DNA from: Dactylosporangium sucinum
Lineage (GTDB): Bacteria; Actinomycetota; Actinomycetes; Mycobacteriales; Micromonosporaceae
Direction of reading: 5' to 3'
DNA: 64,000 bases
Assembly (NCBI RefSeq): GCF_014647515.1
Contig: NZ_BMPI01000029.1
Span: forward strand, 69,228-133,227
Position numbers and translations under genes: made by a program. Below, in pieces: positions 1-7,753 of this stretch. The notes below the pieces were generated by a model. It searched no databases. It saw only the letters and a list, made by a program, of their open reading frames with translations, and had not been told where the DNA came from. Every line of letters starts with the position of its first letter. Position 1 is the stretch's first letter.

Positions 1-19
1 GCGTTCTGACGGGCCGTGG

Positions 20-50
20 GGGCGTATCGGGCGTGTATCGGGCGTGTATC
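20..50 (+). promoter_or_regulatory. 11-bp tandem repeats, candidate SARP binding site
   Basis: Two perfect copies of GGGCGTGTATC lie head to tail at 29-39 and 40-50, preceded by a shorter copy GGGCGTATC at 20-28. SARP-family activators classically bind direct repeats spaced by 11 bp (one helical turn) just upstream of the -10 element. A SARP gene lies at the 3' end of the same cluster, and the first gene of the operon starts 23 bp downstream. The link to that regulator is inference. Confidence 0.5.
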
Positions 51-72
51 CCGCCGGGCCAGCGTTGGACGC

Positions 73-1350
73 ATGACGACCACATCGCAGTCCACCGCAC
101 GGCTCGCCGTCGACGGCGGCCCGCCGGTCCGTGACCCCACCCGCCCGTGGCCCCGCTGGCCCGAGCCGGCGCCCGGCGCCGAGCACAACCTCGCCCAGGT
201 CCTCCACAGTGGACGGTGGGCGATCAGCAGCCCCGCCGTCGACGGCGCCGAGCTGTTCGAGCGGCGCTTCGCCCGGGACTTCGCGCGGTACGTCGGCAGC
301 CGGCACTGCGTGCCCGTCGACCACGGGTCCAGCGCGCTCGTCGTCGCCCTGGAGGCGCTGCGGCTGCCGTTCGGCTCGACCGTCCTGGTGCCGGCGCTGA
401 CCTGGACCGCGTCGGCCACCGCCGCGCTGCGGGCCGGGCTGGTGCCCGTTCTCGTCGACGTCGACCCGCTCACCGGCTGCGTCGGGCCCGACCAGCTCGA
501 CACCTCGGTCGACGCGCGGGCGGTCGTCGCCGTGCACTGGGCCTCGGTCATGGCCGACGTGCCGGCGCTCGTCGCCGCCGCGGACCGGCACGGCATGGCC
601 GTCGTCGAGGACGCCGCGCAGGCGCACGGCGGGACGTGGGAGGGCCGCCAGGCCGGCTCGATGGGGCGGCTCGGCTGCTTCAGCTTCCAGCACGGCAAGG
701 TGCTCAGCGGCGGCGAGGGCGGCGCGGTCGTCACCGACGACGACGAGCTGGCGCCGGTGCTGGAGGAGCTGCGGGCGGACTCCCGGCGGTACCGCCGGGA
801 CAGCACCCCACGCGGAGAACTGGACCTCGAGGAGTCGGCGTCGGTCCAGGGTGCGAACTTCTGCATGAGCGAGTTCAACGCCGCCGTGCTCTGCGCCCAG
901 CTGACCCGCCTCGACGCCCAGCACGCGGTCCGCAACGCCAACTACGCCCTCCTCACCGAACTCCTCGCCGACGTGCCCGGCGTCCGGCTGCTCCAGCCGC
1001 CGCCGCGGCAGACCCGCATGTCCATCTACGAGGGCACGATCATCTTCGACGAGCTGCCGCCCGGGCGCACCAACGCCGACGTCGCCGCGGCGCTCACCGC
1101 CGAGCTCGGCAAGCGCTGCTACGTCACCGACGAGCCGCTGCACCGCAGCGTGCTGCTGCGCCCGTGGACCAAGCCGGTGCTCGCCCCGCTCGCCGAGCGG
1201 TTCGTCGAGCTGCACCGCGACCGGCGCTACCCCAACACGGAGCGGCTCGCCGACCGCTCCGTCCAGACCCACCACAGCACCTTCCTCGGCGGCGAGCGCG
1301 ACATGCACGACGTCGCCGAGGCGATCGCCAAGGTCCTCACCGTCCGGTGA
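73..1350 (+). CDS. DegT/DnrJ/EryC1/StrS-family PLP aminotransferase (inosose aminotransferase-like)
   Basis: This is a 425-residue sugar/cyclitol aminotransferase of the AHBA-synthase/StsC type. The PLP-binding segment FSFQHGKVLSGGEGG carries the Schiff-base lysine at about residue 209. The upstream VVEDAAQAHGG segment holds the cofactor-binding Asp, and ALTWTASATAALRAG is typical of the family. It would transfer an amino group, usually from glutamine or glutamate, to a keto-cyclitol or keto-sugar. With inositol-phosphate synthase, phosphatase and dehydrogenase genes in the same operon, scyllo-inosose to scyllo-inosamine is the best guess. ATG 73 is chosen over an in-frame GTG at 16 because the residues before it do not look like family sequence and the repeats at 20-50 would otherwise be coding. 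No ribosome binding site is visible, so the transcript may be nearly leaderless. Confidence 0.85.
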   Translation: MTTTSQSTARLAVDGGPPVRDPTRPWPRWPEPAPGAEHNLAQVLHSGRWAISSPAVDGAELFERRFARDFARYVGSRHCVPVDHGSSALVVALEALRLPFGSTVLVPALTWTASATAALRAGLVPVLVDVDPLTGCVGPDQLDTSVDARAVVAVHWASVMADVPALVAAADRHGMAVVEDAAQAHGGTWEGRQAGSMGRLGCFSFQHGKVLSGGEGGAVVTDDDELAPVLEELRADSRRYRRDSTPRGELDLEESASVQGANFCMSEFNAAVLCAQLTRLDAQHAVRNANYALLTELLADVPGVRLLQPPPRQTRMSIYEGTIIFDELPPGRTNADVAAALTAELGKRCYVTDEPLHRSVLLRPWTKPVLAPLAERFVELHRDRRYPNTERLADRSVQTHHSTFLGGERDMHDVAEAIAKVLTVR

Positions 1351-1379
1351 CGACCCGCCCACCCAGGAAAGGACCCTCC

Positions 1380-2546
1380 GTGACCGCATCGCACTGTGAC
1401 CGGCCGATCGGCCTGTGGCTCAACGGCGCCCGCGGCTCCGTCGCCACCACGGCGATCGCCGGCCTGCTGGCCCTGCGCGCCGGCCTGACCCGCTCGACGG
1501 GCTGCGTCACCGACACCGACCTGCTGCGGGACGCGCCGCTCGCCCCGTGGACCGACATCGTCATCGGCGGCCACGACATCGTCGACACGCCGCTGGAGAA
1601 GCGCGCCGAGTCCCTGGTGGACAGCGGTGTGGTGCCGGGGCCGCTGCTGGAGGCCGTCCGCGGCAGCCTGGCCGGGGTCGAGGCCGACCTGCGCCCCGGC
1701 TACGACGCGCGCAACGACACCGGCACCCAGGCCGGTGCGGCCGAGCGGCTCGCCGCCGACATCGCGGACTTCCGCGCCCGGCACGACCTGTCGCGGGTCG
1801 TCGTCGTCAACGTCTCCTCGACCGAGCCGCCGGCGGCGTACGACCCGGCCCACGACGAGCTCGACGCGCTCGAGGCCGCCCTGCGCGAGCCCGGCCGGCA
1901 GGTGCTGCCGGGCAGCTCCCTGGCCGCCTACGCGGCGTTCCAAGCCGGCTGCGGGTTCGTCGACTTCACCCCGTCGACCGGCGCGCGGCTGCCCGCCCTG
2001 GAGCGGCTCGCCCAGCGCCAGGGCGTGCCCTTCGCCGGCTCCGACGGCAAGACCGGCGAGACCCTCCTGCGCACCGCGCTCGCGCCGATGTTCAGCGTGC
2101 GGGCCCTGCACGTGCTGTCCTGGGCCGGCATCAACCTGCTCGGCGGCGGCGACGGCGCCACCCTGGAGGACCCGGCCAACGCCAAGAGCAAGCTCAGCTC
2201 GAAGTCGGGCGTCCTGCCCGCGATGCTCGGCCACGACGTCACCGCGCCGCTGCACATCGACAACGTGCCCGACCTCGGCGACCACAAGACGGCCTGGGAC
2301 CACGTGTCGTTCGAGGGCTTCCTCGGCGTGCGCATGTCGATGCAGCTGACCTGGAGCGGCGTCGACTCGACCCTCGCCGCGCCGCTCGTGCTCGACCTGG
2401 CCCGGCTCACCGCCGCCGCCCACGCGGCCGGCCACGCCGGACCGGTCCGCCAGCTCGGCTTCTTCTTCAAGGACCCGATCGACTCCGACGAGCACGCGCT
2501 GGCCGAGCAGGGCCGGATCCTCGCCGAGTGGGCGAACAGCCTCTGA
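1380..2546 (+). CDS. Inositol-3-phosphate synthase (MIPS family)
   Basis: This 388-residue protein belongs to the myo-inositol-1-phosphate synthase family, which converts glucose-6-phosphate to inositol phosphate with catalytic NAD+. The N-terminal NAD-binding segment is NGARGSVATTAIAGLLAL. The family core includes SDGKTGETLLRTALAP followed by LSWAGINLLGGGDGATLEDP and a lysine-rich SKLSSKSG stretch, consistent with the catalytic lysine region. The GTG start at 1380 is preceded by AGGAAAGGA at a normal distance. It sits 29 bp after the aminotransferase and is clearly co-transcribed. A dedicated copy inside a secondary-metabolite operon indicates that the product contains an inositol-derived ring. 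Housekeeping inositol synthesis is the alternative but does not fit the context. Confidence 0.85.
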   Translation: MTASHCDRPIGLWLNGARGSVATTAIAGLLALRAGLTRSTGCVTDTDLLRDAPLAPWTDIVIGGHDIVDTPLEKRAESLVDSGVVPGPLLEAVRGSLAGVEADLRPGYDARNDTGTQAGAAERLAADIADFRARHDLSRVVVVNVSSTEPPAAYDPAHDELDALEAALREPGRQVLPGSSLAAYAAFQAGCGFVDFTPSTGARLPALERLAQRQGVPFAGSDGKTGETLLRTALAPMFSVRALHVLSWAGINLLGGGDGATLEDPANAKSKLSSKSGVLPAMLGHDVTAPLHIDNVPDLGDHKTAWDHVSFEGFLGVRMSMQLTWSGVDSTLAAPLVLDLARLTAAAHAAGHAGPVRQLGFFFKDPIDSDEHALAEQGRILAEWANSL

Positions 2547-2605
2547 TCCGCTCCGCCGGGGCCGTGCGACCGGCGCGGCCCCGGCCCGAACCCCGGGAGC
2601 ACCAC

Positions 2606-3670
2606 ATGTCCGACCCGGTCTGGACCCCGATCCTGCGCGACCTGCACGCGAGCGCGCTCGACTGCCTGCAGACCAGCTTCGCGCTGCTGGCCGACGCGGC
2701 CCACGGCGCCGGCACCCACCTCGCCCTGGGCGCCGCCCGGCCGTTCCGCGACGGCGGGCGGCCCGCCACCCCCGACGAGCGGGCCGCGCAGGCCGAGGCG
2801 CTGCTCGGGCTGCGCGTCGACGGCCGCTGGTTGCGCCTGACCGGGCCGCAGACCCGGCGCCTGGCCGAGGACTTCCTCTACGTCAGCGCCGACGCCTTCG
2901 ACCTGCCCTGGTGCCCCTACGCCGGCCACGAGCACATGCGGCACAGCTTCCTGGCCCGCGCGGCCGGCGACGAGGTCACGGTCGTCGACGCGTACCACAA
3001 CGACACCGCCTGGGGCGAGGCCCGCCCCGGCGTGTGGCGCCTCACGGCCGAGGCGTTCGACGCGGCCCTCGAAGGCGGCGCGCACGTGCTCGCCGTGGCC
3101 GCCGGCCCGCCGCCCCGCCTGGACCCGGACGCGATCCTGGCCGGCGAGGCCGAGCGGCAGGACCGCGCGCGGCCGGCCGTCGAGGCGTTCCTGGCCCGGA
3201 CCCGCGAGGCGCTGGGCACGGCGGAGGAACGGCTCGTGCTCGACGTCTGGCTGCTCGGGCGGGAGCAGCAGCTGCACGAGGACTGGCTGGCCTCGGTCGG
3301 TCGACCGACCGAATCGCAGCGCGAGCGCTGGCAGCAGCTCGCCGCCCGCACGTACCTCGCCCAGCGCCGCGGCAGGCCGAACGCCGCGCTCGTCGACGAG
3401 CTGGCCGAGCTGCTCGGAGCCCTCGACGTCGAGACCGCCGTGCTCACCGCCCTGCGGGAGACGCTCGACATCGAGGACGAGCGGCTGCGCGCCGCCCGCA
3501 CCCTGCGCGACCTGCCCGGCTTCAACTCGTTCCGGCTCGTCGACGTCATCGAACGGGTCGAGCACGACCTCGGCGTCACCGTCCCCGGCGACGCCCTCAC
3601 CGCCGAGAACCTCCGCGACGTCGGGTCGCTGTGCGCCATGTTCGCCACCGCCGGAAGGAGCGGCAGATGA
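2606..3670 (+). CDS. BtrH-like N-terminal domain fused to an acyl/peptidyl carrier domain
   Basis: This 354-residue protein appears to have two parts. The first ~170 residues resemble the BtrH N-terminal (cysteine-peptidase-like acyltransferase) fold, with an early cysteine in DCLQTSFALL at about residue 20 and later DAYHNDTAWGE. The last ~75 residues look like a carrier domain with the prosthetic-group motif GFNSFRLVDVIERVEHDLG, Ser at about residue 308. In butirosin synthesis BtrH moves an aminoacyl group from an ACP onto an aminoglycoside amine. Here acceptor enzyme and carrier would be one chain, fitting transfer of the operon's aminoacyl unit to an inosamine nitrogen. The middle ~110 residues are helical and unassigned. 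The stop overlaps the next start (ATGA). The BtrH call rests on pattern resemblance only. Confidence 0.6.
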   Translation: MSDPVWTPILRDLHASALDCLQTSFALLADAAHGAGTHLALGAARPFRDGGRPATPDERAAQAEALLGLRVDGRWLRLTGPQTRRLAEDFLYVSADAFDLPWCPYAGHEHMRHSFLARAAGDEVTVVDAYHNDTAWGEARPGVWRLTAEAFDAALEGGAHVLAVAAGPPPRLDPDAILAGEAERQDRARPAVEAFLARTREALGTAEERLVLDVWLLGREQQLHEDWLASVGRPTESQRERWQQLAARTYLAQRRGRPNAALVDELAELLGALDVETAVLTALRETLDIEDERLRAARTLRDLPGFNSFRLVDVIERVEHDLGVTVPGDALTAENLRDVGSLCAMFATAGRSGR

Positions 3671-5145
3671 CGGTCCTGCACGACCTCCTCGACCACACCG
3701 CCGGGCAGCGGCCCGACGCGGTCGCCGTCACCGACGGCCGCACCACCCTCACCTACGCCGGGCTGCGCGACGCCAGCCGCCGCGCCGCCGCCGGCCTGCA
3801 CCGGCTCGGGGTCCGCCGGGGCGACCGGGTCGTCGTCGCCGTGCCGAACGACGCCGGCCTGGCCGCGCTGCTCTACGGCATCGCAAGAGCCGGCGCCGTG
3901 TTCGCCGTGACCAAGGTGCCCGCCCCGGACGTCACGGTCGCGCACGTCCTCGACGACGCCGAGCCGGCGCTGCTCGTCACGACCGACGCCGGCGCCCGCG
4001 CGCTCGCCGAGGCCCGCGGCATCCCGGCCTGCGGCCCCGACCAGCTCGACGGTCCACAGTGGACCGGAGCGGGCCCGCTCCCGGTCGACCCGGTCTGCTT
4101 CATCTACACCTCCGGCAGCACCGGCATGCCCAAGGCCGTCGTCTCCACCCACGCCCAGGTCGTCTTCGCCGCCACCGCCATCCACTCCCAGCTGCGCTAC
4201 GAGCCCGGCGACGTCGTCTACGGCCCGCTGCCGCCGTCCTTCGACTACGGCCTCTACCAGCTGTTCCTGTGCACCCTCGCCGGCTGCCGGCTGCACCTCG
4301 GCGCCGAGCAGGACAACGGCCGGCGGCTCGCCGCCGCCCTCGCCGAGGCCGGCGCCACCGTCCTGCCGGCCGTCCCGTCGGTCGCCATCAACCTGCTGCG
4401 GCTGCTGCGCCGGCCCACCACGGCACGACCGGCGCTGCGGCTGCTCACCAACACCGGCGCGGCGATGCCGCCCGACGTGCTCGCCGGGCTGCGGGAGTGC
4501 CTGCCGGGCCTGCGGGTGCAGCTGATGTTCGGCCTCACCGAGTGCAAGCGGGCCGCCATCCTGCCGCCGGACGAGGACCTGCGCCGCCCCGGCGCGACCG
4601 GCCGCGCCCTGCCCGGCACCGAGATCTACGCCGCCGGCCCGGACGGGGGACGGCTCCCGGCGGGCGAGACCGGCGAGCTGGTCGTCCGCGGCCCGCACGT
4701 GATGGCCGGCTACTGGCGCCGCCCCGAGCTGACCGCCCAGCGCTTCCCGCGCCAGGACGGGCTGTTCCCGCAGCTGCGCACCGGCGACCACGGCCGGGTC
4801 GACGCCGACGGCTATGTCTACTTCGAGGGCCGCCGCGACGACCAGTACAAGGAGAACGGCACCCGGGTCAGCGCGACCGAGGTCGAGGCCGCCGCATACC
4901 GCGTTCCGGGCGTGCATGCGGCAGGTGTACTGCCACCCGCCGCGACCGGCACCGCCGGCGCCACGCTCGTCGTGGTGAGCGACCTCGCGCCCGGCGAGGT
5001 GCTGAGCGGCCTGCGCGACCAGCTCGACGCGCTCAAGGTCCCGTCCCGCTGCCTGGTCGTGGCGAGCCTGCCGCTGACCACCAACGGCAAGGTCGACCGG
5101 GCGGCCCTCGCCGCCGCCGTGGCGGGTGATCGCGATGCGGCCTGA
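3667..5145 (+). CDS. AMP-forming amino acid/acyl ligase (stand-alone adenylation enzyme)
   Basis: This 492-residue ANL-superfamily enzyme has the P-loop YTSGSTGMPKAVVSTHAQ, the FGLTECKRAA segment, RTGDHGRVDADGYVYFEGR, the hinge region KENGTRVSATEVE and the C-terminal catalytic lysine in LTTNGKVDR. PPSFDYGLYQLF holds an acidic residue where amino-acid-activating members bind the substrate amine. It would adenylate an amino acid and load it on one of the operon's carrier proteins. Its position next to a BtrK/VinO-like decarboxylase and an ACP matches the VinN-VinO-VinL arrangement of macrolactam starter units, so a dicarboxylic amino acid such as glutamate or a (methyl)aspartate is a reasonable substrate guess. 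It starts inside the preceding gene's stop codon. Confidence 0.8.
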   Translation: MTVLHDLLDHTAGQRPDAVAVTDGRTTLTYAGLRDASRRAAAGLHRLGVRRGDRVVVAVPNDAGLAALLYGIARAGAVFAVTKVPAPDVTVAHVLDDAEPALLVTTDAGARALAEARGIPACGPDQLDGPQWTGAGPLPVDPVCFIYTSGSTGMPKAVVSTHAQVVFAATAIHSQLRYEPGDVVYGPLPPSFDYGLYQLFLCTLAGCRLHLGAEQDNGRRLAAALAEAGATVLPAVPSVAINLLRLLRRPTTARPALRLLTNTGAAMPPDVLAGLRECLPGLRVQLMFGLTECKRAAILPPDEDLRRPGATGRALPGTEIYAAGPDGGRLPAGETGELVVRGPHVMAGYWRRPELTAQRFPRQDGLFPQLRTGDHGRVDADGYVYFEGRRDDQYKENGTRVSATEVEAAAYRVPGVHAAGVLPPAATGTAGATLVVVSDLAPGEVLSGLRDQLDALKVPSRCLVVASLPLTTNGKVDRAALAAAVAGDRDAA

Positions 5146-6337
5146 CGACCTGACGACGCCCGCCTACGTCTACGACCTGGCGGTCGTGCGCGACAACCAC
5201 GCCGCGCTGCGGGCCGCGCTGCCGGTGCCGAGCCGGCTGTACTACTCGCTCAAGGCCAACCCCCACCCGGCGATCGTCGCCGAGCTGGCCCGGCAAGGCG
5301 CCGAGGTGTGCTCCACCGGCGAGCTGGCCGCCGCCCTGAGCGCCGGCGTGCCGCCCGAGCGGATGCTGTACACCGGCCCCGGCCGCCGCACCGACGAGCT
5401 GGCCGAGGCGGTCAAGGCCGGCGTCACCTGGTTCTCCGCCGACTCGCCGCACGCCCTCGACCAGCTCGACCGGGTCGCCGCCGGGCTTGGCGCGACCGTC
5501 GACGTCCTGCTGCGGGTCAACGACAAGGTCCCGGCCGCCGGGCAGGGCCTCACCATGACCGGGGTCGCGTCGCAGTTCGGCGCCGACGCCGAGTGGGTCG
5601 AGGCCGAGCCCGAACGGTTCCGGTCCCGCCCGCACGCCCGGATCGGCGGCTTCCACCTGTACATGGGCAGCAATATCGACGGCGTCGACGCCCTCGCCGC
5701 CCAGTTCGCCACCGCGATCGGCACCGCACACCGGCTGCACGGACTGCTCGGCGGCGAGCTGCGGCTGCTCAACCTCGGCGGCGGGTTCGGCGCGCCGTTC
5801 GGCCGGCACGGCGAGCGGGCCGCCCTCGACGGGCTCGCCGCGCTCGTCGAGCCCCGCCTCGACGCGGCCTTCCCCGGCTGGCGGCACGAGGAGCCCCTCG
5901 TGGCGTTCGAGTCCGGGCGGTACCTCACCGCCACCGCCGGCCGCCTCTACACCCGCGTGCTCGACGTGAAGACGTCGCACGGCACCCCGGTCGTCGTCCT
6001 CGAGTCCGGGATCAACCACCTCGGCGGCATGTCCGGCCTGCGCCGCCTCCCGCCGCTGGTGCCCGACCTGGTCGCCGAAACCGATGGCCACGCCGACGGC
6101 CTCACCACGGCGATCGTCGCCGGTCCGCTGTGCACGCCCCTGGACACGTGGGCGAGAGCGGCGAACCTGCCCGCCGTGCGGCCGGGCGACCTGCTGTGCG
6201 TGCCCAACGTCGGCGCCTACGGCCTCACCGCCAGCCTCCTCGCCTTCCTCGGTCACCCCGCCCCCAGCGAGGTCGTGGTCGACGGGGACCGCGTCGTCGC
6301 CGCCTCCCGCCTCTGCATCGTCCGTGAGTCCATCTAG
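5135..6337 (+). CDS. PLP-dependent decarboxylase, BtrK/VinO-like (carrier-bound amino acid decarboxylase)
   Basis: This 400-residue fold-III PLP enzyme is of the ornithine/diaminopimelate decarboxylase type. The Schiff-base lysine is in YYSLKANPHP at about residue 40. Further matches are the glycine-rich phosphate loop LNLGGGFGAPFG, the cofactor-contacting FESGRYLTA, and GPLCTPLDTWAR, which holds the catalytic cysteine region. BtrK and VinO decarboxylate aminoacyl groups tethered to an ACP rather than free amino acids. The ligase upstream and the ACP immediately downstream support the same mode here. ATG 5135 is preferred; GTG 5126 is an in-frame alternative. Both overlap the end of the ligase gene. 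A free-amino-acid decarboxylase is the alternative. Confidence 0.8.
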   Translation: MRPDDLTTPAYVYDLAVVRDNHAALRAALPVPSRLYYSLKANPHPAIVAELARQGAEVCSTGELAAALSAGVPPERMLYTGPGRRTDELAEAVKAGVTWFSADSPHALDQLDRVAAGLGATVDVLLRVNDKVPAAGQGLTMTGVASQFGADAEWVEAEPERFRSRPHARIGGFHLYMGSNIDGVDALAAQFATAIGTAHRLHGLLGGELRLLNLGGGFGAPFGRHGERAALDGLAALVEPRLDAAFPGWRHEEPLVAFESGRYLTATAGRLYTRVLDVKTSHGTPVVVLESGINHLGGMSGLRRLPPLVPDLVAETDGHADGLTTAIVAGPLCTPLDTWARAANLPAVRPGDLLCVPNVGAYGLTASLLAFLGHPAPSEVVVDGDRVVAASRLCIVRESI

Positions 6338-6347
6338 GAGGTACCCC

Positions 6348-6602
6348 GTGAACCCCGACTTCGTCGCCATGCTCCGGCCGTTCCTGAAGTTCGCCGGTGA
6401 CCAGGAGATCCGCCCCGAGTCCCGGCTGCGCGACCTCGGCCTCGACTCGATGCGCGAGATCGAGCTGCTGTTCGCCGTCGAGGACACGTTCGGCGTGCAG
6501 GTGCCCGACGACAAGCTCGTCGACAGCACGTTCGAGACGGGCGGCGGCCTGTGGGCGGTCATCGAGGAGCTGCGCACGCCGGTCGGGGGTGAGCGCCGAT
6601 GA
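6348..6602 (+). CDS. Acyl carrier protein
   Basis: This 84-residue stand-alone carrier has the phosphopantetheine attachment motif LGLDSMREIELLFAVED, with Ser at about residue 34, followed by the acidic helix typical of ACPs. The GTG start at 6348 follows a strong AGGAGG (6336-6341). It is placed between the decarboxylase and two flavoproteins, so it is the likely tether for the aminoacyl intermediate (equivalent to BtrI or VinL). The stop overlaps the next ATG. Confidence 0.88.
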   Translation: MNPDFVAMLRPFLKFAGDQEIRPESRLRDLGLDSMREIELLFAVEDTFGVQVPDDKLVDSTFETGGGLWAVIEELRTPVGGERR

Positions 6603-7753
6603 CCGCCGAATGGGTGGACGCCGTCGAGCGGGTCGAGGCCGCGGCCGAGGCCGGGCGCGCCGACACCGACCGGTCCGCGCAGTTCCCGGTCGAGGCGCTG
6701 GCCGCCATGCGCCGCTCGGGGCTGCTCGGGCTGACCGTGCCCCAGCGGTACGGCGGCTTCGGCGCGAGCCTCGACGACCTCGTCGACGTCACCGAGCGGC
6801 TCGGCCGCACCGACCTGTCGGTCGCGCTCGTCTTCACCATGCACTGCCAGCAGGTCGCCGCGCTCGACGGCTACGGCGGCGACAAGCTGCGCGAGGAGGT
6901 GCTGCCGGCGGTCGCCGCCGGGGACGTGTACCTCGCCTCGGTCACCACCGAGCCGGGCAAGGGCGGCCACCTGCTCACCAGCGAGTCGGAGGTGACCGAG
7001 GACGAGGGCGTGCTGCGGATCGACCGCGACGCCCCGATCGTCACCGGCGGCCTCCACGCCGACGGGTTCCTCGTCACCACCCGCTCGCCGGGCGCCACCG
7101 CCCCCAGCCAGGTCGACCTCGTCTACGCCGGCCGCGACCAGCTCGACCTGGAGGTGCTCGGCGACTGGCAGCCGCTCGGCATGCGGGCCACGCACAGCGT
7201 GCCGATGCGGCTGCGCGGCGCGGCACCGCAGTGGCAGGTCATCGGCGGCCACGGCGCGTTCCGCGACATCACGACCGCGGTCTTCGGCCCGCTCGCGCAC
7301 CTCGGCTGGTCGGCCGCCTGGCTCGGCACCGCCGCGGGTGCGTACTCGCGGCTGCTGCGCCACGCCCGCGGCCCGGCCGGGCGCCGCCAGTTCGACCTCA
7401 CCTCGGAGCTGGTGCGGCTGCGGCTGGCCGGCGTCCGCGAGCGGCTCGACGTCGTCAACGCCCTGCTGCGGCACACCCTCGCCGTCGTGCGGGCGGCGCC
7501 GGACCGCTCGGCCCCGCCGGTACAACTCGTGCTCAACACCCTCAAGGTGCGGGCGGCCGACGAGTGCTTCGCCGCCGTCCACGAGACCGTCGAGCTGGCC
7601 GGGCTGCGGCACGGCTACCTCACCGGGTCGCCGCTCGGCCTGGAGCAGGCGTTCCGCGACCTGCGCTCGGCGTCGCTGAACTACGGCAACGACCGGCTGC
7701 GGCTGGCCAACGGCGCGCTGACCGCCCTGGACCAGGGGGTGCGCCTTGCTTGA
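6599..7753 (+). CDS. Acyl-CoA dehydrogenase-like flavoprotein
   Basis: This 384-residue protein has the acyl-CoA dehydrogenase fold: an N-terminal helical domain containing GLTVPQRYGGFGAS, the FAD-contacting VTTEPGKGG segment in the position of the usual T-E-P-GSD, and a C-terminal helical domain. Where the canonical catalytic Glu of the 'YEGT' motif would sit, the sequence reads RDLRSASLNYGNDRLR, so that Glu is not present. The protein may still desaturate an acyl-ACP with a base elsewhere, or it may be a two-component flavin monooxygenase, which shares this fold; the operon encodes a flavin reductase. Its partner is probably the next gene, which overlaps it. Confidence 0.75.
   Translation: MTAEWVDAVERVEAAAEAGRADTDRSAQFPVEALAAMRRSGLLGLTVPQRYGGFGASLDDLVDVTERLGRTDLSVALVFTMHCQQVAALDGYGGDKLREEVLPAVAAGDVYLASVTTEPGKGGHLLTSESEVTEDEGVLRIDRDAPIVTGGLHADGFLVTTRSPGATAPSQVDLVYAGRDQLDLEVLGDWQPLGMRATHSVPMRLRGAAPQWQVIGGHGAFRDITTAVFGPLAHLGWSAAWLGTAAGAYSRLLRHARGPAGRRQFDLTSELVRLRLAGVRERLDVVNALLRHTLAVVRAAPDRSAPPVQLVLNTLKVRAADECFAAVHETVELAGLRHGYLTGSPLGLEQAFRDLRSASLNYGNDRLRLANGALTALDQGVRLA

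Noticed and set aside
20..50. Short tandem repeats considered as a start of a CRISPR array or iteron.
   Set aside because: No spacers and only 11-bp period with three units; the SARP-site explanation fits better. No CRISPR-like array was found elsewhere in the window.
147..1379. Long rightward frame that runs into the inositol-phosphate synthase, suggesting a larger fusion protein.
   Set aside because: The first ~410 codons are an out-of-frame shadow of the aminotransferase (Arg/Pro/Ala-rich); the GTG at 1380 with a clear ribosome binding site is the true start.
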